From: Actinomycetota bacterium | GTDB taxonomy: Bacteria > Actinomycetota > Thermoleophilia > Miltoncostaeales > Miltoncostaeaceae | NCBI GenBank assembly: GCA_005788075.1 | Contig: SXZC01000215.1 | Coordinates: forward strand, 1 to 8,344 | Direction: 5' to 3' | DNA: 8,344 nucleotides | Shown: positions 1 through 5,309 of the stretch, piece by piece | Layout of the letters: each line of letters opens with the position of its first letter | Numbering within the stretch: the stretch's first letter is position 1 | Notes under the pieces: generated by a model | Told to the model about the DNA's origin: nothing | Databases searched by the model: none | Seen by the model: only the letters and a program-made list of their open reading frames with translations | Position numbers and translations under genes: made by a program

Positions 1-122
1 AGTGCCGCCGGCTGGTAGTCGAGGGCGAAGAACCACACGACGCCGACGAGGGCCCATGCGGGCAGGCCCCATGCAAGGAGCTTCCAGCGCGGTGGCCGCC
101 GCATTCCCGGGGGAGGGGGCAT
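1..122 (-). CDS. Hypothetical membrane protein, N-terminal part (runs off the window)
   Basis: An open frame reads leftward from an ATG at 122-120 and has no stop before the window edge; 40 codons are visible. The product starts with a proline-rich stretch and a basic patch (R8, R9, R12, K14), followed by a tryptophan-rich hydrophobic segment at about residues 15-34. This looks like a first transmembrane helix or signal anchor with a cytoplasmic N-terminus. The start lies 5 bp after the stop of the diguanylate cyclase gene, so the two are probably cotranscribed. An in-frame ATG at 104-102 is an alternative start, but neither has a strong Shine-Dalgarno sequence. The family cannot be recognised from this fragment. 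Confidence 0.6.
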   Translation of the reverse strand, partial: MPPPPGMRRPPRWKLLAWGLPAWALVGVVWFFALDYQPAA

Positions 123-127
123 GCTCG

Positions 128-1219
128 CTATGCGGCTGCCTGCATCACCCGCGCGCGACCCGCATCCTTCGCCGCGTACAGGGCCTGGTCGGCACGGCGC
201 AGGGCGTCCGCGGGGTCTTCCCCGGGCCTGCACTCCGTGATGCCTGCGCTGGCGGTCTGCCCATGCGGCACCACCGCGAGGAGCCGCTCGGCCACCGCCC
301 GGCACTCGGCCGCGCTGCCCCGCACCAGCAGGCCGAACTCCTCCCCACCGATGCGCGCCAGCACGTCGCGGTGGCGGATGGTCTCCTGCCATTCGAGGGA
401 CGTTGCCTCGAGCAGGCGGTCGCCGGCGTCATGGCCATGGGTGTCGTTGTACCGCTTGAAGTAGTCGAGGTCGAGGATCGCGATTCCGAAGGGGCGATCA
501 CGCGATGTCGCCTCGGCCGACATTCCGCGGAGGCGCGCCATGAACACCCGTCTGTTCGGCAGCCCGGTGAGCACGTCGAGCGAGGCGGCATTCGTTGCCA
601 CGCGCAGCGCGCCGGCGACGAACAGGATGATGAGCACCATGATGAACAGCAGTGCGACGTCGTTGGTGGGGTAGTGGGCCTCCCCCGTGATCGGCTCATA
701 GAGGACGAGCGGTAACAGGATGAGCCCGGCCACCACGGGGAGCGCGACCGCCAGCTGCCACCCCGGGCCGTAGAGGGCAAGCCACACGACGGGCAGGATG
801 TACAGCACGGTGTAGCCGGCATCTCCCGATCCCTGCGCGTGGCGCAGCAGCGCCACCACGACCATGTATCCGAAGGGGATGAGCACCTGCAGGTTGGGAG
901 GCCAGCGGTCCCAGGGGAACAGGGCTGCCGCGATGACGATCGCGAGGAAGATCACCGCCGACCACACGACCGTGCTCACGTGCGCGGACTCCGCGTCCTT
1001 GAGTCCCGACGGCAGGATCGAGAGGACGCTTGCCGCGAGCGCGATCAGCGCGAACGGAAGGAGGCGCACCCAGCGCCCGTCGCGGCGCAGCGGACCGCCA
1101 TCCCGCGACAACGATGCATCCGCCGCTCGGGCAAACGCCCTCGTCGTGGATTCGGCGAGGCGATCCCATGACCCCCGGAGCCCCGACCCGCTCTCGTCGA
1201 ATCGGGCCCGATCCGTCAT
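128..1219 (-). CDS. Membrane-bound GGDEF diguanylate cyclase
   Basis: A 363-residue protein predicted to make cyclic di-GMP from two GTP at the cytoplasmic membrane. The first 50 residues are charged and soluble. Six hydrophobic segments follow at about 51-70, 82-100, 110-126, 136-150, 155-174 and 187-206, and then a GGDEF domain at about 210-360. The domain has the entry motif DVLTGLPNRR (215-224), metal-binding Asp250 with Asp252, the substrate motif FKRYND (254-259) and the active-site signature GGEEF (291-295). The inhibitory I-site RxxD is intact as RHRD (282-285), five residues before the signature, so product inhibition is expected. No EAL or HD-GYP domain is present. The membrane region matches no sensor family I can name. 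The ATG overlaps the stop of the upstream small gene in an ATGA junction, which supports this start and suggests translational coupling. Confidence 0.93.
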   Translation of the reverse strand: MTDRARFDESGSGLRGSWDRLAESTTRAFARAADASLSRDGGPLRRDGRWVRLLPFALIALAASVLSILPSGLKDAESAHVSTVVWSAVIFLAIVIAAALFPWDRWPPNLQVLIPFGYMVVVALLRHAQGSGDAGYTVLYILPVVWLALYGPGWQLAVALPVVAGLILLPLVLYEPITGEAHYPTNDVALLFIMVLIILFVAGALRVATNAASLDVLTGLPNRRVFMARLRGMSAEATSRDRPFGIAILDLDYFKRYNDTHGHDAGDRLLEATSLEWQETIRHRDVLARIGGEEFGLLVRGSAAECRAVAERLLAVVPHGQTASAGITECRPGEDPADALRRADQALYAAKDAGRARVMQAAA

Positions 1220-1545
1220 GCCGGCGGGTCAGCCGGCGCCGCGGCCTCGGGGGGAATGATCGGGAGCTCCGTGGCGTGCTGGATCACGCCATTCCGGTGG
1301 TACCGCAGGTCCACGACGTCGGCCTTCTGGTCTCCGTACACGCCTACGCCCGCGAGAAGCGCCATGCGCCGTCCCACGCCGCGCTTGGGCGCCCGGGTCT
1401 TGGGCACGAGGGGGGTGGAAAAGCGCAGCCAGCGTCCCTCCACGGTGTAGTGCTCGCCCTCCTCGCGGGGGGATCCATTGACCCACACCATGAATGGCGG
1501 CTCCGCGCCCGCCGGCAGCGCCACGCTCCACACCGGTTCGTCCAC
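1216..1545 (-). CDS. Conserved-looking hypothetical protein, 109 aa, upstream partner of the diguanylate cyclase
   Basis: I do not recognise this family. The frame stays open far upstream on the minus strand, but only this end reads like a protein. GTG at 1545-1543 is the best start because the frame before it has no ATG or GTG nearby and a TANNNT box sits 6 nt upstream. Residues 4-48 alternate short hydrophobic and polar stretches (PFMVWVNG at 17-24, HYTVEG at 32-37, RWLRF at 38-42), which suggests a small beta-rich domain. A basic linker follows (residues 49-60, with K49, R51, K54, R55, R59, R60), then a hydrophobic segment MALLAGVGVYG (61-71) and an Ala/Pro-rich tail. The hydrophobic segment is too short for a confident transmembrane call. 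The ATGA overlap with the diguanylate cyclase suggests a linked function. Confidence 0.72.
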   Translation of the reverse strand: MDEPVWSVALPAGAEPPFMVWVNGSPREEGEHYTVEGRWLRFSTPLVPKTRAPKRGVGRRMALLAGVGVYGDQKADVVDLRYHRNGVIQHATELPIIPPEAAAPADPPA

Positions 1546-1551
1546 GCGCGG

Positions 1552-1557
1552 AGCGTA
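1552..1557 (-). promoter_or_regulatory. Putative -10 box (TACGCT) for the leftward hypothetical/GGDEF unit
   Basis: On the minus strand TACGCT fits the TANNNT -10 pattern and ends 6 nt before the GTG at 1545. A transcript starting about 7 nt downstream would begin at or next to the start codon, so the message would be leaderless. No good -35 hexamer is visible at the usual spacing. Its mirror copy at 1578-1583 faces the cupin gene. Confidence 0.5.
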
Positions 1558-1577
1558 CTCGCCTGTCCTGGGGCGGG

Positions 1578-1583
1578 TACGCT
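1578..1583 (+). promoter_or_regulatory. Putative -10 box (TACGCT) for the cupin gene
   Basis: TACGCT fits TANNNT and ends 7 nt before the GTG at 1591, which again predicts a leaderless message. The same hexamer appears in mirror orientation at 1552-1557 and on the plus strand before pyrR at 3750-3755. No convincing -35 box is seen. Confidence 0.5.
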
Positions 1584-1590
1584 GCGAGGC

Positions 1591-2085
1591 GTGAAGAGAC
1601 TCCCCGCCATCGCCGCCGCGGCCCTCTGCGCCGCCGCCGCATCCGCTCCCGCCGTCGGGATACCCACGGAGGGGGCGGAGCGCCTCGATGTATCCGGCGG
1701 CCCCGCGGCCGGCGCGCCCGGGCTCGGGCTCGCGATGTACAAGGTGACGATCCCCCGCAACACCACGCTGCCATGGCACTACCACCCGGGCAGCCAGGTG
1801 GCGTGGATCATGCGCGGTCGCCTGCACTACTCGGTGGTGAAGGGCACCGCGTACGAGACGATTCCGCGCCCCGGCAAGGACCCCCGCAGGGTGCCGATCC
1901 CGGCGGGAACCCGCGCGGTGATCGAGGCCGGCCACGGCCTGTACGAGCCCAAGGGCATGCAGCACTACGCCACCACGCCCGAGGGCCAGGTGATCACCGT
2001 CGTCACGGTCCTGAAGCCGCCGAAGATGCTCGGCACGATCGCGCTGGGCGATCCCGATGACAGTCCCTTCCCGCTGGCGCCCTAG
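1591..2085 (+). CDS. Secreted cupin-domain protein
   Basis: A 164-residue protein with a Sec-type signal peptide: K2 and R3, then an alanine-rich core at about 5-18, with a likely cleavage near residue 20-23. The rest is one small beta-barrel cupin domain. Motif 1 is seen as WHYHPGSQ (62-69), with His63 and His65 as likely metal ligands and Gln69 where many cupins have Glu. Motif 2 is EPKGMQH (119-125), with His125 as a third ligand. The substrate is unknown; cupins of this size range from sugar isomerases to dioxygenases and simple binding proteins. GTG 1591 is chosen because it is followed directly by the signal peptide. The frame stays open upstream, but that part overlaps the opposite-strand gene and reads as low-complexity Arg/Pro sequence. 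The start diverges from the leftward operon by 45 bp. Confidence 0.85.
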   Translation: MKRLPAIAAAALCAAAASAPAVGIPTEGAERLDVSGGPAAGAPGLGLAMYKVTIPRNTTLPWHYHPGSQVAWIMRGRLHYSVVKGTAYETIPRPGKDPRRVPIPAGTRAVIEAGHGLYEPKGMQHYATTPEGQVITVVTVLKPPKMLGTIALGDPDDSPFPLAP

Positions 2086-2108
2086 CCCTGCGGGCGGCCC
2101 CGATTCAG

Positions 2109-2181
2109 CACGCGCGGCAGGATTCGAACCTGCGACCCCTGGCTCCGGAGGCCAGTGCTCTATCCACTGAGCTACGCGCGC
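2109..2181 (-). tRNA. tRNA-Arg (anticodon CCG)
   Basis: The minus strand folds into a complete 73-nt cloverleaf. The acceptor stem is GCGCGCG paired with CGCGCGT (one G-U pair at 1-72), followed by U8 A9. The D stem is GCTC/GAGC, the anticodon stem CTGGC/GCCAG with loop CTCCGGA, the variable loop five nt, and the T stem GCAGG/CCTGC with loop TTCGAAT. Anticodon CCG reads codon CGG (Arg). A20 in the D loop and C35 are the known arginine identity elements. The discriminator is G73. CCA is not encoded: the 3' flank reads CTGA, so maturation needs 3' trimming and CCA addition. The gene lies tail-to-tail with the cupin gene, 23 bp apart. Confidence 0.97.
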
Positions 2182-2190
2182 TCGCGGACC

Positions 2191-2196
2191 TAGTGT
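2191..2196 (+). promoter_or_regulatory. Putative -10 box (TAGTGT) for the metallophosphoesterase gene
   Basis: TAGTGT fits TANNNT and ends 9 nt before the ATG at 2206, so the message would have a leader of only about 3 nt. A weak -35 candidate (CTGAGC, 2167-2172) falls inside the tRNA gene at 18-bp spacing. It shares its bases with the opposite-strand box of the tRNA promoter. Confidence 0.42.
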
Positions 2197-2197
2197 A
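2192..2197 (-). promoter_or_regulatory. Putative -10 box (TACACT) for tRNA-Arg
   Basis: On the minus strand TACACT matches four of six bases of TATAAT and lies 10 nt before the mature tRNA 5' end. Initiation about 7 nt downstream would leave a 5' leader of only a few nt for RNase P. No clear -35 box is visible. It overlaps the plus-strand box TAGTGT at 2191-2196. Confidence 0.5.
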
Positions 2198-2205
2198 GAC
2201 ACGCC

Positions 2206-2748
2206 ATGCGAATCGCCATCCTGGGGGATACCCACTTCCCGCGGCGCGGGTCGGCGCTCCCGGACTCCTGCGTGGCGCAGTGCCGTGCCGCCGACCTCAT
2301 CGTGCACACCGGCGACCTCGCCGACATCGGCGCGCTGCGTGCGGTCGAGGCCATCGGGCCGCCGGTGGTGGCGGTGAGCGGAAACGCCGATGACGCGGCG
2401 GTGAGGAAGGCCGTGCCGACCACGGCGCAGGTCGCGCTGCCCGGTGGTCGCCTCCTTGGCGTGGTGCACAACGGCGGGGCGGAGGCCGGGCGACTCGAGC
2501 GGCTGCGGCGGCGCTTCCCCGAGTGCGATGCGGTGGTGTTCGGCCACTCGCACATCCCCCTCCTGGCGGTGGCCGATGATGGGTTCCTGATCCTCAACCC
2601 GGGCAGCGCCACCGACCGGCGCAGGCAGCCGCGCCACTCGATGGCCGTGATGGACGCCCCCGCCCGCGGGCCGCTGGCGGTGAGGTTCGTGGACCTCGAC
2701 GGCGATGGCGCCGATCTCGACCCCGACCTGGTGCGAAGCGCCGCGTAG
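2206..2748 (+). CDS. YfcE/MJ0936-type metallophosphoesterase
   Basis: A 180-residue calcineurin-like phosphoesterase of the small, soluble bacterial and archaeal type that hydrolyses phosphodiester or phosphomonoester bonds with a two-metal centre. The motif series is complete: GDTH (7-10; Asp8 and His10), GDLAD (36-40; Asp37), GNAD (59-62; Asn60), a histidine before a glycine pair (His88), GHSH (113-116; His114 and His116) and NPGS (131-134). The length is typical of YfcE-like enzymes (about 165-185). There is no signal peptide, so it should be cytoplasmic. The physiological substrate of this group is generally unknown. A strong Shine-Dalgarno is absent, consistent with a near-leaderless start. 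Its TAG stop forms the first bases of the putative -10 box of the next gene. Confidence 0.9.
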   Translation: MRIAILGDTHFPRRGSALPDSCVAQCRAADLIVHTGDLADIGALRAVEAIGPPVVAVSGNADDAAVRKAVPTTAQVALPGGRLLGVVHNGGAEAGRLERLRRRFPECDAVVFGHSHIPLLAVADDGFLILNPGSATDRRRQPRHSMAVMDAPARGPLAVRFVDLDGDGADLDPDLVRSAA

Positions 2749-2751
2749 AGT
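2746..2751 (+). promoter_or_regulatory. Putative -10 box (TAGAGT) for rnz
   Basis: TAGAGT fits TANNNT and ends 6 nt before the GTG start of rnz at 2758, the same leaderless arrangement as the cupin and hypothetical genes. The first three bases are also the stop codon of the metallophosphoesterase gene. A weak -35 candidate, CCGACC (2723-2728), lies at 17-bp spacing. Confidence 0.42.
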
Positions 2752-2757
2752 CGGCCC

Positions 2758-3774
2758 GTGGACCTGATCGTCACATTCATCGGCACCTCGGCCTCGGTGC
2801 CGAGCGCCGCGCGCGGCACATCGGCCACCCTCGTGAGCCGGGGCGGTCGTCGCTGGCTGGTGGCTTGCGGCGAGGGCACGCAGCGGCAGCTGCTGCGCTC
2901 GGGGGTGGGGCTGGCGGACGTCGACCTGGTGCTGATCACGCACCTGCATGGCGACCACTTCCTCGGGTTGCCCGGAATGCTCAAGACATTCGCGCTCCGC
3001 GGACGCGAGGAGCCGCTTCTCATCATCGGACCGGAGGGGCTCGACCAGCTGATGGTGACCCTGCACCCGCTCATCGGGCGCCTTCCCTTCCACCTCGAGG
3101 TGGCCGAGACCGGGGTCGGCGAGGTGCTGCGCGACGACGACGTGGTGATCCGCGCCTTCCACACCGACCACGGGGTGCGCTCGTTGGGCTACGCCGTGGT
3201 GGAGGACGACCGCCCCGGTGCGTTCGACGTCGATGCCGCCCGCGCCCTCGGAGTGCCGGACGGACCGGCGTTCGGCGTGCTGCAGCGCGGCGGCGAGGTG
3301 ACCCTCGAGTCCGGCGAGGTGGTGCGCCCCGGGCAGGTCATGGGGGAGGCCCGTGACGGGCGGGTGGTGGTGTTCTCGGGCGACACGCGTCCCTGCGCAG
3401 GCACGGAGGAGGCTGCGCGGGGCGCGGACCTGCTGATCCACGAGGCCACCTTCTGTCACGAGGATGCTCCGCGTGCGCTCGAGACCCGGCACTCCACGGC
3501 CCGGGAGGCCGGCGCGCTCGCAGCGCGGGCGGGCGTGCGGATGCTCGCCCTCACGCACGTGAGCACGCGCGTGCAGCCCCGCGAGGTGCGCCGCGAGGCC
3601 GAGCGGGAGTTCCCCGGCGTGATCGTGCCGCGGGACTTCGACCAGGTGGAGATCCCATTCCGCGAGCGCGGCGAGCCGCACCTGATCGCGGTGCAGGACC
3701 GCCTGGGGAAGGGCGCGCGGGAGGATCTGGCCGCCGCCGACCACCCTGCTACGCTGGGCGACGCAAGCCTTTAA
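2758..3774 (+). CDS. rnz: Ribonuclease Z (tRNA 3' endonuclease)
   Basis: A 338-residue metallo-beta-lactamase-fold endonuclease that cuts tRNA precursors just after the discriminator base so that CCA can be added. Visible signatures are GTSASVPS (9-16), CGEGTQRQ (37-44), the zinc motif THLHGDH (61-67), His135 and His138 in FHTDH, SGDTRPC (207-213; Asp209), HST (245-247) and LTHVSTR (265-271; His267). The segment at about 155-195 (FDVDAARALGVPDGPAFG and what follows) is the hallmark insert leading to the RNase Z exosite arm. The length fits the short bacterial form (about 305-340). One oddity is Ala36 before CGEGTQ, where most homologues have Asp. GTG 2758 is chosen because the protein starts directly with the first beta strand; it lies 9 bp after the preceding stop. 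The tRNA-Arg 0.6 kb upstream lacks CCA, the substrate type for this enzyme. Confidence 0.94.
   Translation: MDLIVTFIGTSASVPSAARGTSATLVSRGGRRWLVACGEGTQRQLLRSGVGLADVDLVLITHLHGDHFLGLPGMLKTFALRGREEPLLIIGPEGLDQLMVTLHPLIGRLPFHLEVAETGVGEVLRDDDVVIRAFHTDHGVRSLGYAVVEDDRPGAFDVDAARALGVPDGPAFGVLQRGGEVTLESGEVVRPGQVMGEARDGRVVVFSGDTRPCAGTEEAARGADLLIHEATFCHEDAPRALETRHSTAREAGALAARAGVRMLALTHVSTRVQPREVRREAEREFPGVIVPRDFDQVEIPFRERGEPHLIAVQDRLGKGAREDLAAADHPATLGDASL
3750..3755 (+). promoter_or_regulatory. Putative -10 box (TACGCT) for the pyr operon
   Basis: TACGCT, inside the end of rnz, is identical to the -10 candidates before the cupin and hypothetical genes. Initiation about 7 nt downstream would give a leader of roughly 48 nt before pyrR, long enough to carry the complete PyrR-binding hairpin and a Shine-Dalgarno. 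No clear -35 box is seen, and read-through from rnz is also possible. Confidence 0.4.
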
Positions 3775-3801
3775 GGCCGGTCCTGTGAGGCCGGGAAGGA
3801 G
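3775..3801 (+). promoter_or_regulatory. PyrR-binding RNA hairpin next to the pyrR Shine-Dalgarno
   Basis: The core GGTCCTGTGAGGCC (3779-3792) matches the PyrR-binding loop consensus as I recall it (ARUCCNGNGAGGYU), with the closing A-U pair replaced by G-C. The predicted fold has a lower stem CCGG (3777-3780) with CCGG (3791-3794), an unpaired U at 3781, an upper stem CC/GG (3782-3783 with 3789-3790) and the loop UGUGA (3784-3788). AAGGAG at 3796-3801 begins two nt after the stem and is 9 nt from the pyrR ATG. No terminator hairpin with a U tract follows, so repression of translation by bound PyrR plus UMP is the likely mechanism, as reported for Mycobacterium smegmatis. Confidence 0.82.
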
Positions 3802-3810
3802 CATGCGAAG

Positions 3811-4356
3811 ATGGGGAAGGTCCTGATCGATTCCGATCAGTGCCGCCGTACCGTGGCGCGCATCGCGCACGAGATCGTCGAGCATCACCCCGACGCGTCG
3901 GCAGTGGCACTGGTGGGACTCCACACGCGGGGCGTGCCGCTGGCCGAGCGCCTGCGCGTGCTCATCGAGGAGTTCTCGGGCGAGGCCCCGGCCATCGGCT
4001 CGGTGGACATCGCCCTCTATCGCGACGACGTCGGCGTGGGTGGCGGCCGGCGCGGCGTGGTGCCGGTGGTGGGGGAGACCATCCTCGACTTCGACATCAC
4101 GAGCCACTCGGTGGTGCTCGTGGACGATGTGCTCTTTACGGGGCGCACGATCCGCGCCGCCATCGACGCGGTGTTCGACTACGGCCGCCCGCCCAAGGTG
4201 GAGCTCGCCGTGCTCGTCGATCGCGGGCACCGCGAGCTGCCGATACGCCCCGACTACGTCGGGCGCAACCTTCCCACGAACCGCGACGAGCGCATCACCG
4301 TGCGCCTGGCCGAGATCGACGGGCGCGACGAGGTGCTGCTGGAGGAGGGCTCATGA
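3811..4356 (+). CDS. pyrR: PyrR, pyrimidine operon regulator / uracil phosphoribosyltransferase
   Basis: A 181-residue type I phosphoribosyltransferase-fold protein that binds the pyr leader RNA when UMP or UTP is high; many members also convert uracil plus PRPP to UMP. The PRPP loop VVLVDDVLFTGRT spans 101-113 with the paired acidic residues Asp105 and Asp106. LVGLHTRG (34-41) and VDIALYRDD (65-73) are typical of the family, as is the C-terminal region NLPTN near 153-157. Full length fits (about 180-190). ATG 3811 has AAGGAG 9 nt upstream. The RNA hairpin directly before the gene implies autoregulation together with the genes behind it. The last bases overlap pyrB in an ATGA junction. Confidence 0.96.
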   Translation: MGKVLIDSDQCRRTVARIAHEIVEHHPDASAVALVGLHTRGVPLAERLRVLIEEFSGEAPAIGSVDIALYRDDVGVGGGRRGVVPVVGETILDFDITSHSVVLVDDVLFTGRTIRAAIDAVFDYGRPPKVELAVLVDRGHRELPIRPDYVGRNLPTNRDERITVRLAEIDGRDEVLLEEGS

Positions 4357-5309
4357 GCCGGTCATCGCTGATCCGCATCGCCGACCTCGGCGCCGATGAC
4401 ATCGGGCGCATCCTCGGCACTGCGGACAGGTTCGCGTCCGTGATGGATCGCGACATCAAGAAGGTGCCCACCCTGCGCGGGCGCACGGTGGTGAACCTCT
4501 TCCTCGAGCCATCCACCCGCACGAGCACCTCGTTCGAGCTCGCGGCCAAGCGCCTGTCGGCCGATGTGGTGAGCATCAAGGGCCAGGGCACGAGCATGGA
4601 CAAGGGCGAGACCCTGAAGGACACCATCCTCACCCTCGAGGCCTACGAGCCTGACGTGTTCATCATCCGCCACCCCCAGGTGGGCGCGTGCGCCGTGGCG
4701 GGCCGCTACACCGATGCGGCGGTCGTGAACGCCGGCGACGGCACGGGCGAGCACCCCACCCAGGCGCTGCTGGATGTCTTCACCATCCAGCAGGAGGTCG
4801 GCCCGCTGGCCGGTATGCACGTGGCCATCGTGGGCGACGTGCTGCACTCACGCGTGGCCCGGTCGGACATCCAGGCGTTCACCATGATGGGCGCGCGGGT
4901 CACCGTCGTGGCCCCGCCCACGCTCGTGCCGCGGCACCTCGCCGAGGCGCTGGGGGTGGAGGTGTCGGCCGACATCCGGGACATCGCCGACGCCGACATC
5001 GTGTACGTGCTGCGCATGCAGCTCGAGCGCATGGGCGCGGGGGGCTTCGTGCCCTCGCTCGAGGAGTACGCACGGATGTACCAGGTGAACCACGCGCGCC
5101 TGCGCCCCGGGCAGCGCGTTATGCATGCGGGCCCCGTCAACCGCGGGGTCGAGATCAGCGGGGCCGTCGTGGACGACCCGGATTCACTCATCGAGGCCCA
5201 GGCGGCGAACGGACTGGTGGTGCGGATGGCGGTGCTCTACGACGTGTTGACGGAGGCGGCGAGCGAGCCGGGCGAGGACGAGGGCGCCGTGGCCCTGGAG
5301 GCCGCATGA
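4353..5309 (+). CDS. pyrB: Aspartate carbamoyltransferase catalytic chain
   Basis: A 318-residue enzyme that joins carbamoyl phosphate to L-aspartate to form N-carbamoyl-aspartate. The carbamoyl-phosphate loop EPSTRTSTSFE lies at 52-62, the trimer-neighbour loop TSMDKGETLKDT at 80-91 (Ser81 and Lys84), RHP at 105-107, and GDGTGEHPTQ at 128-137. The aspartate-domain residues lie in LRMQLER (220-226) and the loop HAGPVNRG (258-265). That loop has Ala259 where proline is usual. No pyrI regulatory chain follows, so control is expected through PyrR. The last 20 residues are an acidic, Ala-rich tail. ATG 4353 overlaps the pyrR stop and has GGAGG (4341-4345) seven nt upstream, inside pyrR. The frame remains open upstream, but only as a shadow of pyrR. 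Confidence 0.96.
   Translation: MSRSSLIRIADLGADDIGRILGTADRFASVMDRDIKKVPTLRGRTVVNLFLEPSTRTSTSFELAAKRLSADVVSIKGQGTSMDKGETLKDTILTLEAYEPDVFIIRHPQVGACAVAGRYTDAAVVNAGDGTGEHPTQALLDVFTIQQEVGPLAGMHVAIVGDVLHSRVARSDIQAFTMMGARVTVVAPPTLVPRHLAEALGVEVSADIRDIADADIVYVLRMQLERMGAGGFVPSLEEYARMYQVNHARLRPGQRVMHAGPVNRGVEISGAVVDDPDSLIEAQAANGLVVRMAVLYDVLTEAASEPGEDEGAVALEAA

Larger units (their letters stand above)
1549..1586. repeat. Inverted repeat filling the 45-bp divergent intergenic region
   Basis: Arms CGGAGCGTAC (1549-1558) and GTACGCTGCG (1577-1586) are inverted complements at 9 of 10 positions, with 18 bp between them. Each arm contains the TACGCT box of one of the two diverging genes. The symmetry may simply reflect two identical -10 boxes, or it may be a binding site for a dimeric regulator that acts on both genes. 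Confidence 0.6.

Noticed and set aside
2..715. Plus-strand open frame of 237 codons
   Set aside because: It is antisense to the diguanylate cyclase and the following membrane protein, has biased Arg/His/Gly composition and no family motif. The stop-free frame is explained by high GC.
1030..1590. N-terminal extension of the cupin frame
   Set aside because: The extension is antisense to the hypothetical and cyclase genes and would place the clear signal peptide in the middle of a protein. GTG 1591 is the better start.
2086..2108. Terminator between the cupin gene and tRNA-Arg
   Set aside because: Only a three-pair GGG/CCC stem can be drawn and there is no T tract on either strand.
2865..3356. 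Second-frame open frame inside rnz, and similar ones inside pyrR, pyrB, pyrC and carA
   Set aside because: These are Arg/Ala/Pro-rich shadows in other frames with no motif and no start signal. Strong family matches occupy the real frame.
3781..3800. Alternative hairpin TCCT (3781-3784) with AGGA (3797-3800) hiding the Shine-Dalgarno
   Set aside because: It has only four base pairs with a 12-nt loop, and would make PyrR binding expose the ribosome site, opposite to the expected repression.
3803..3826. A seven-codon leader peptide from the ATG at 3803, overlapping the pyrR start
   Set aside because: The ATG is only one nt from the Shine-Dalgarno, too close for initiation, and the frame has no pyrimidine-linked codon pattern.
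1546..4230. A minus-strand open frame of about 900 codons running in frame into the small hypothetical gene, across tRNA, rnz and pyrR
   Set aside because: It is the antisense of well-supported genes and reads as His/Arg/Ala-rich low-complexity sequence. It includes the tell-tale translation of a tRNA gene (AQWIEHW near 2150). Only its last 110 codons look like a protein.
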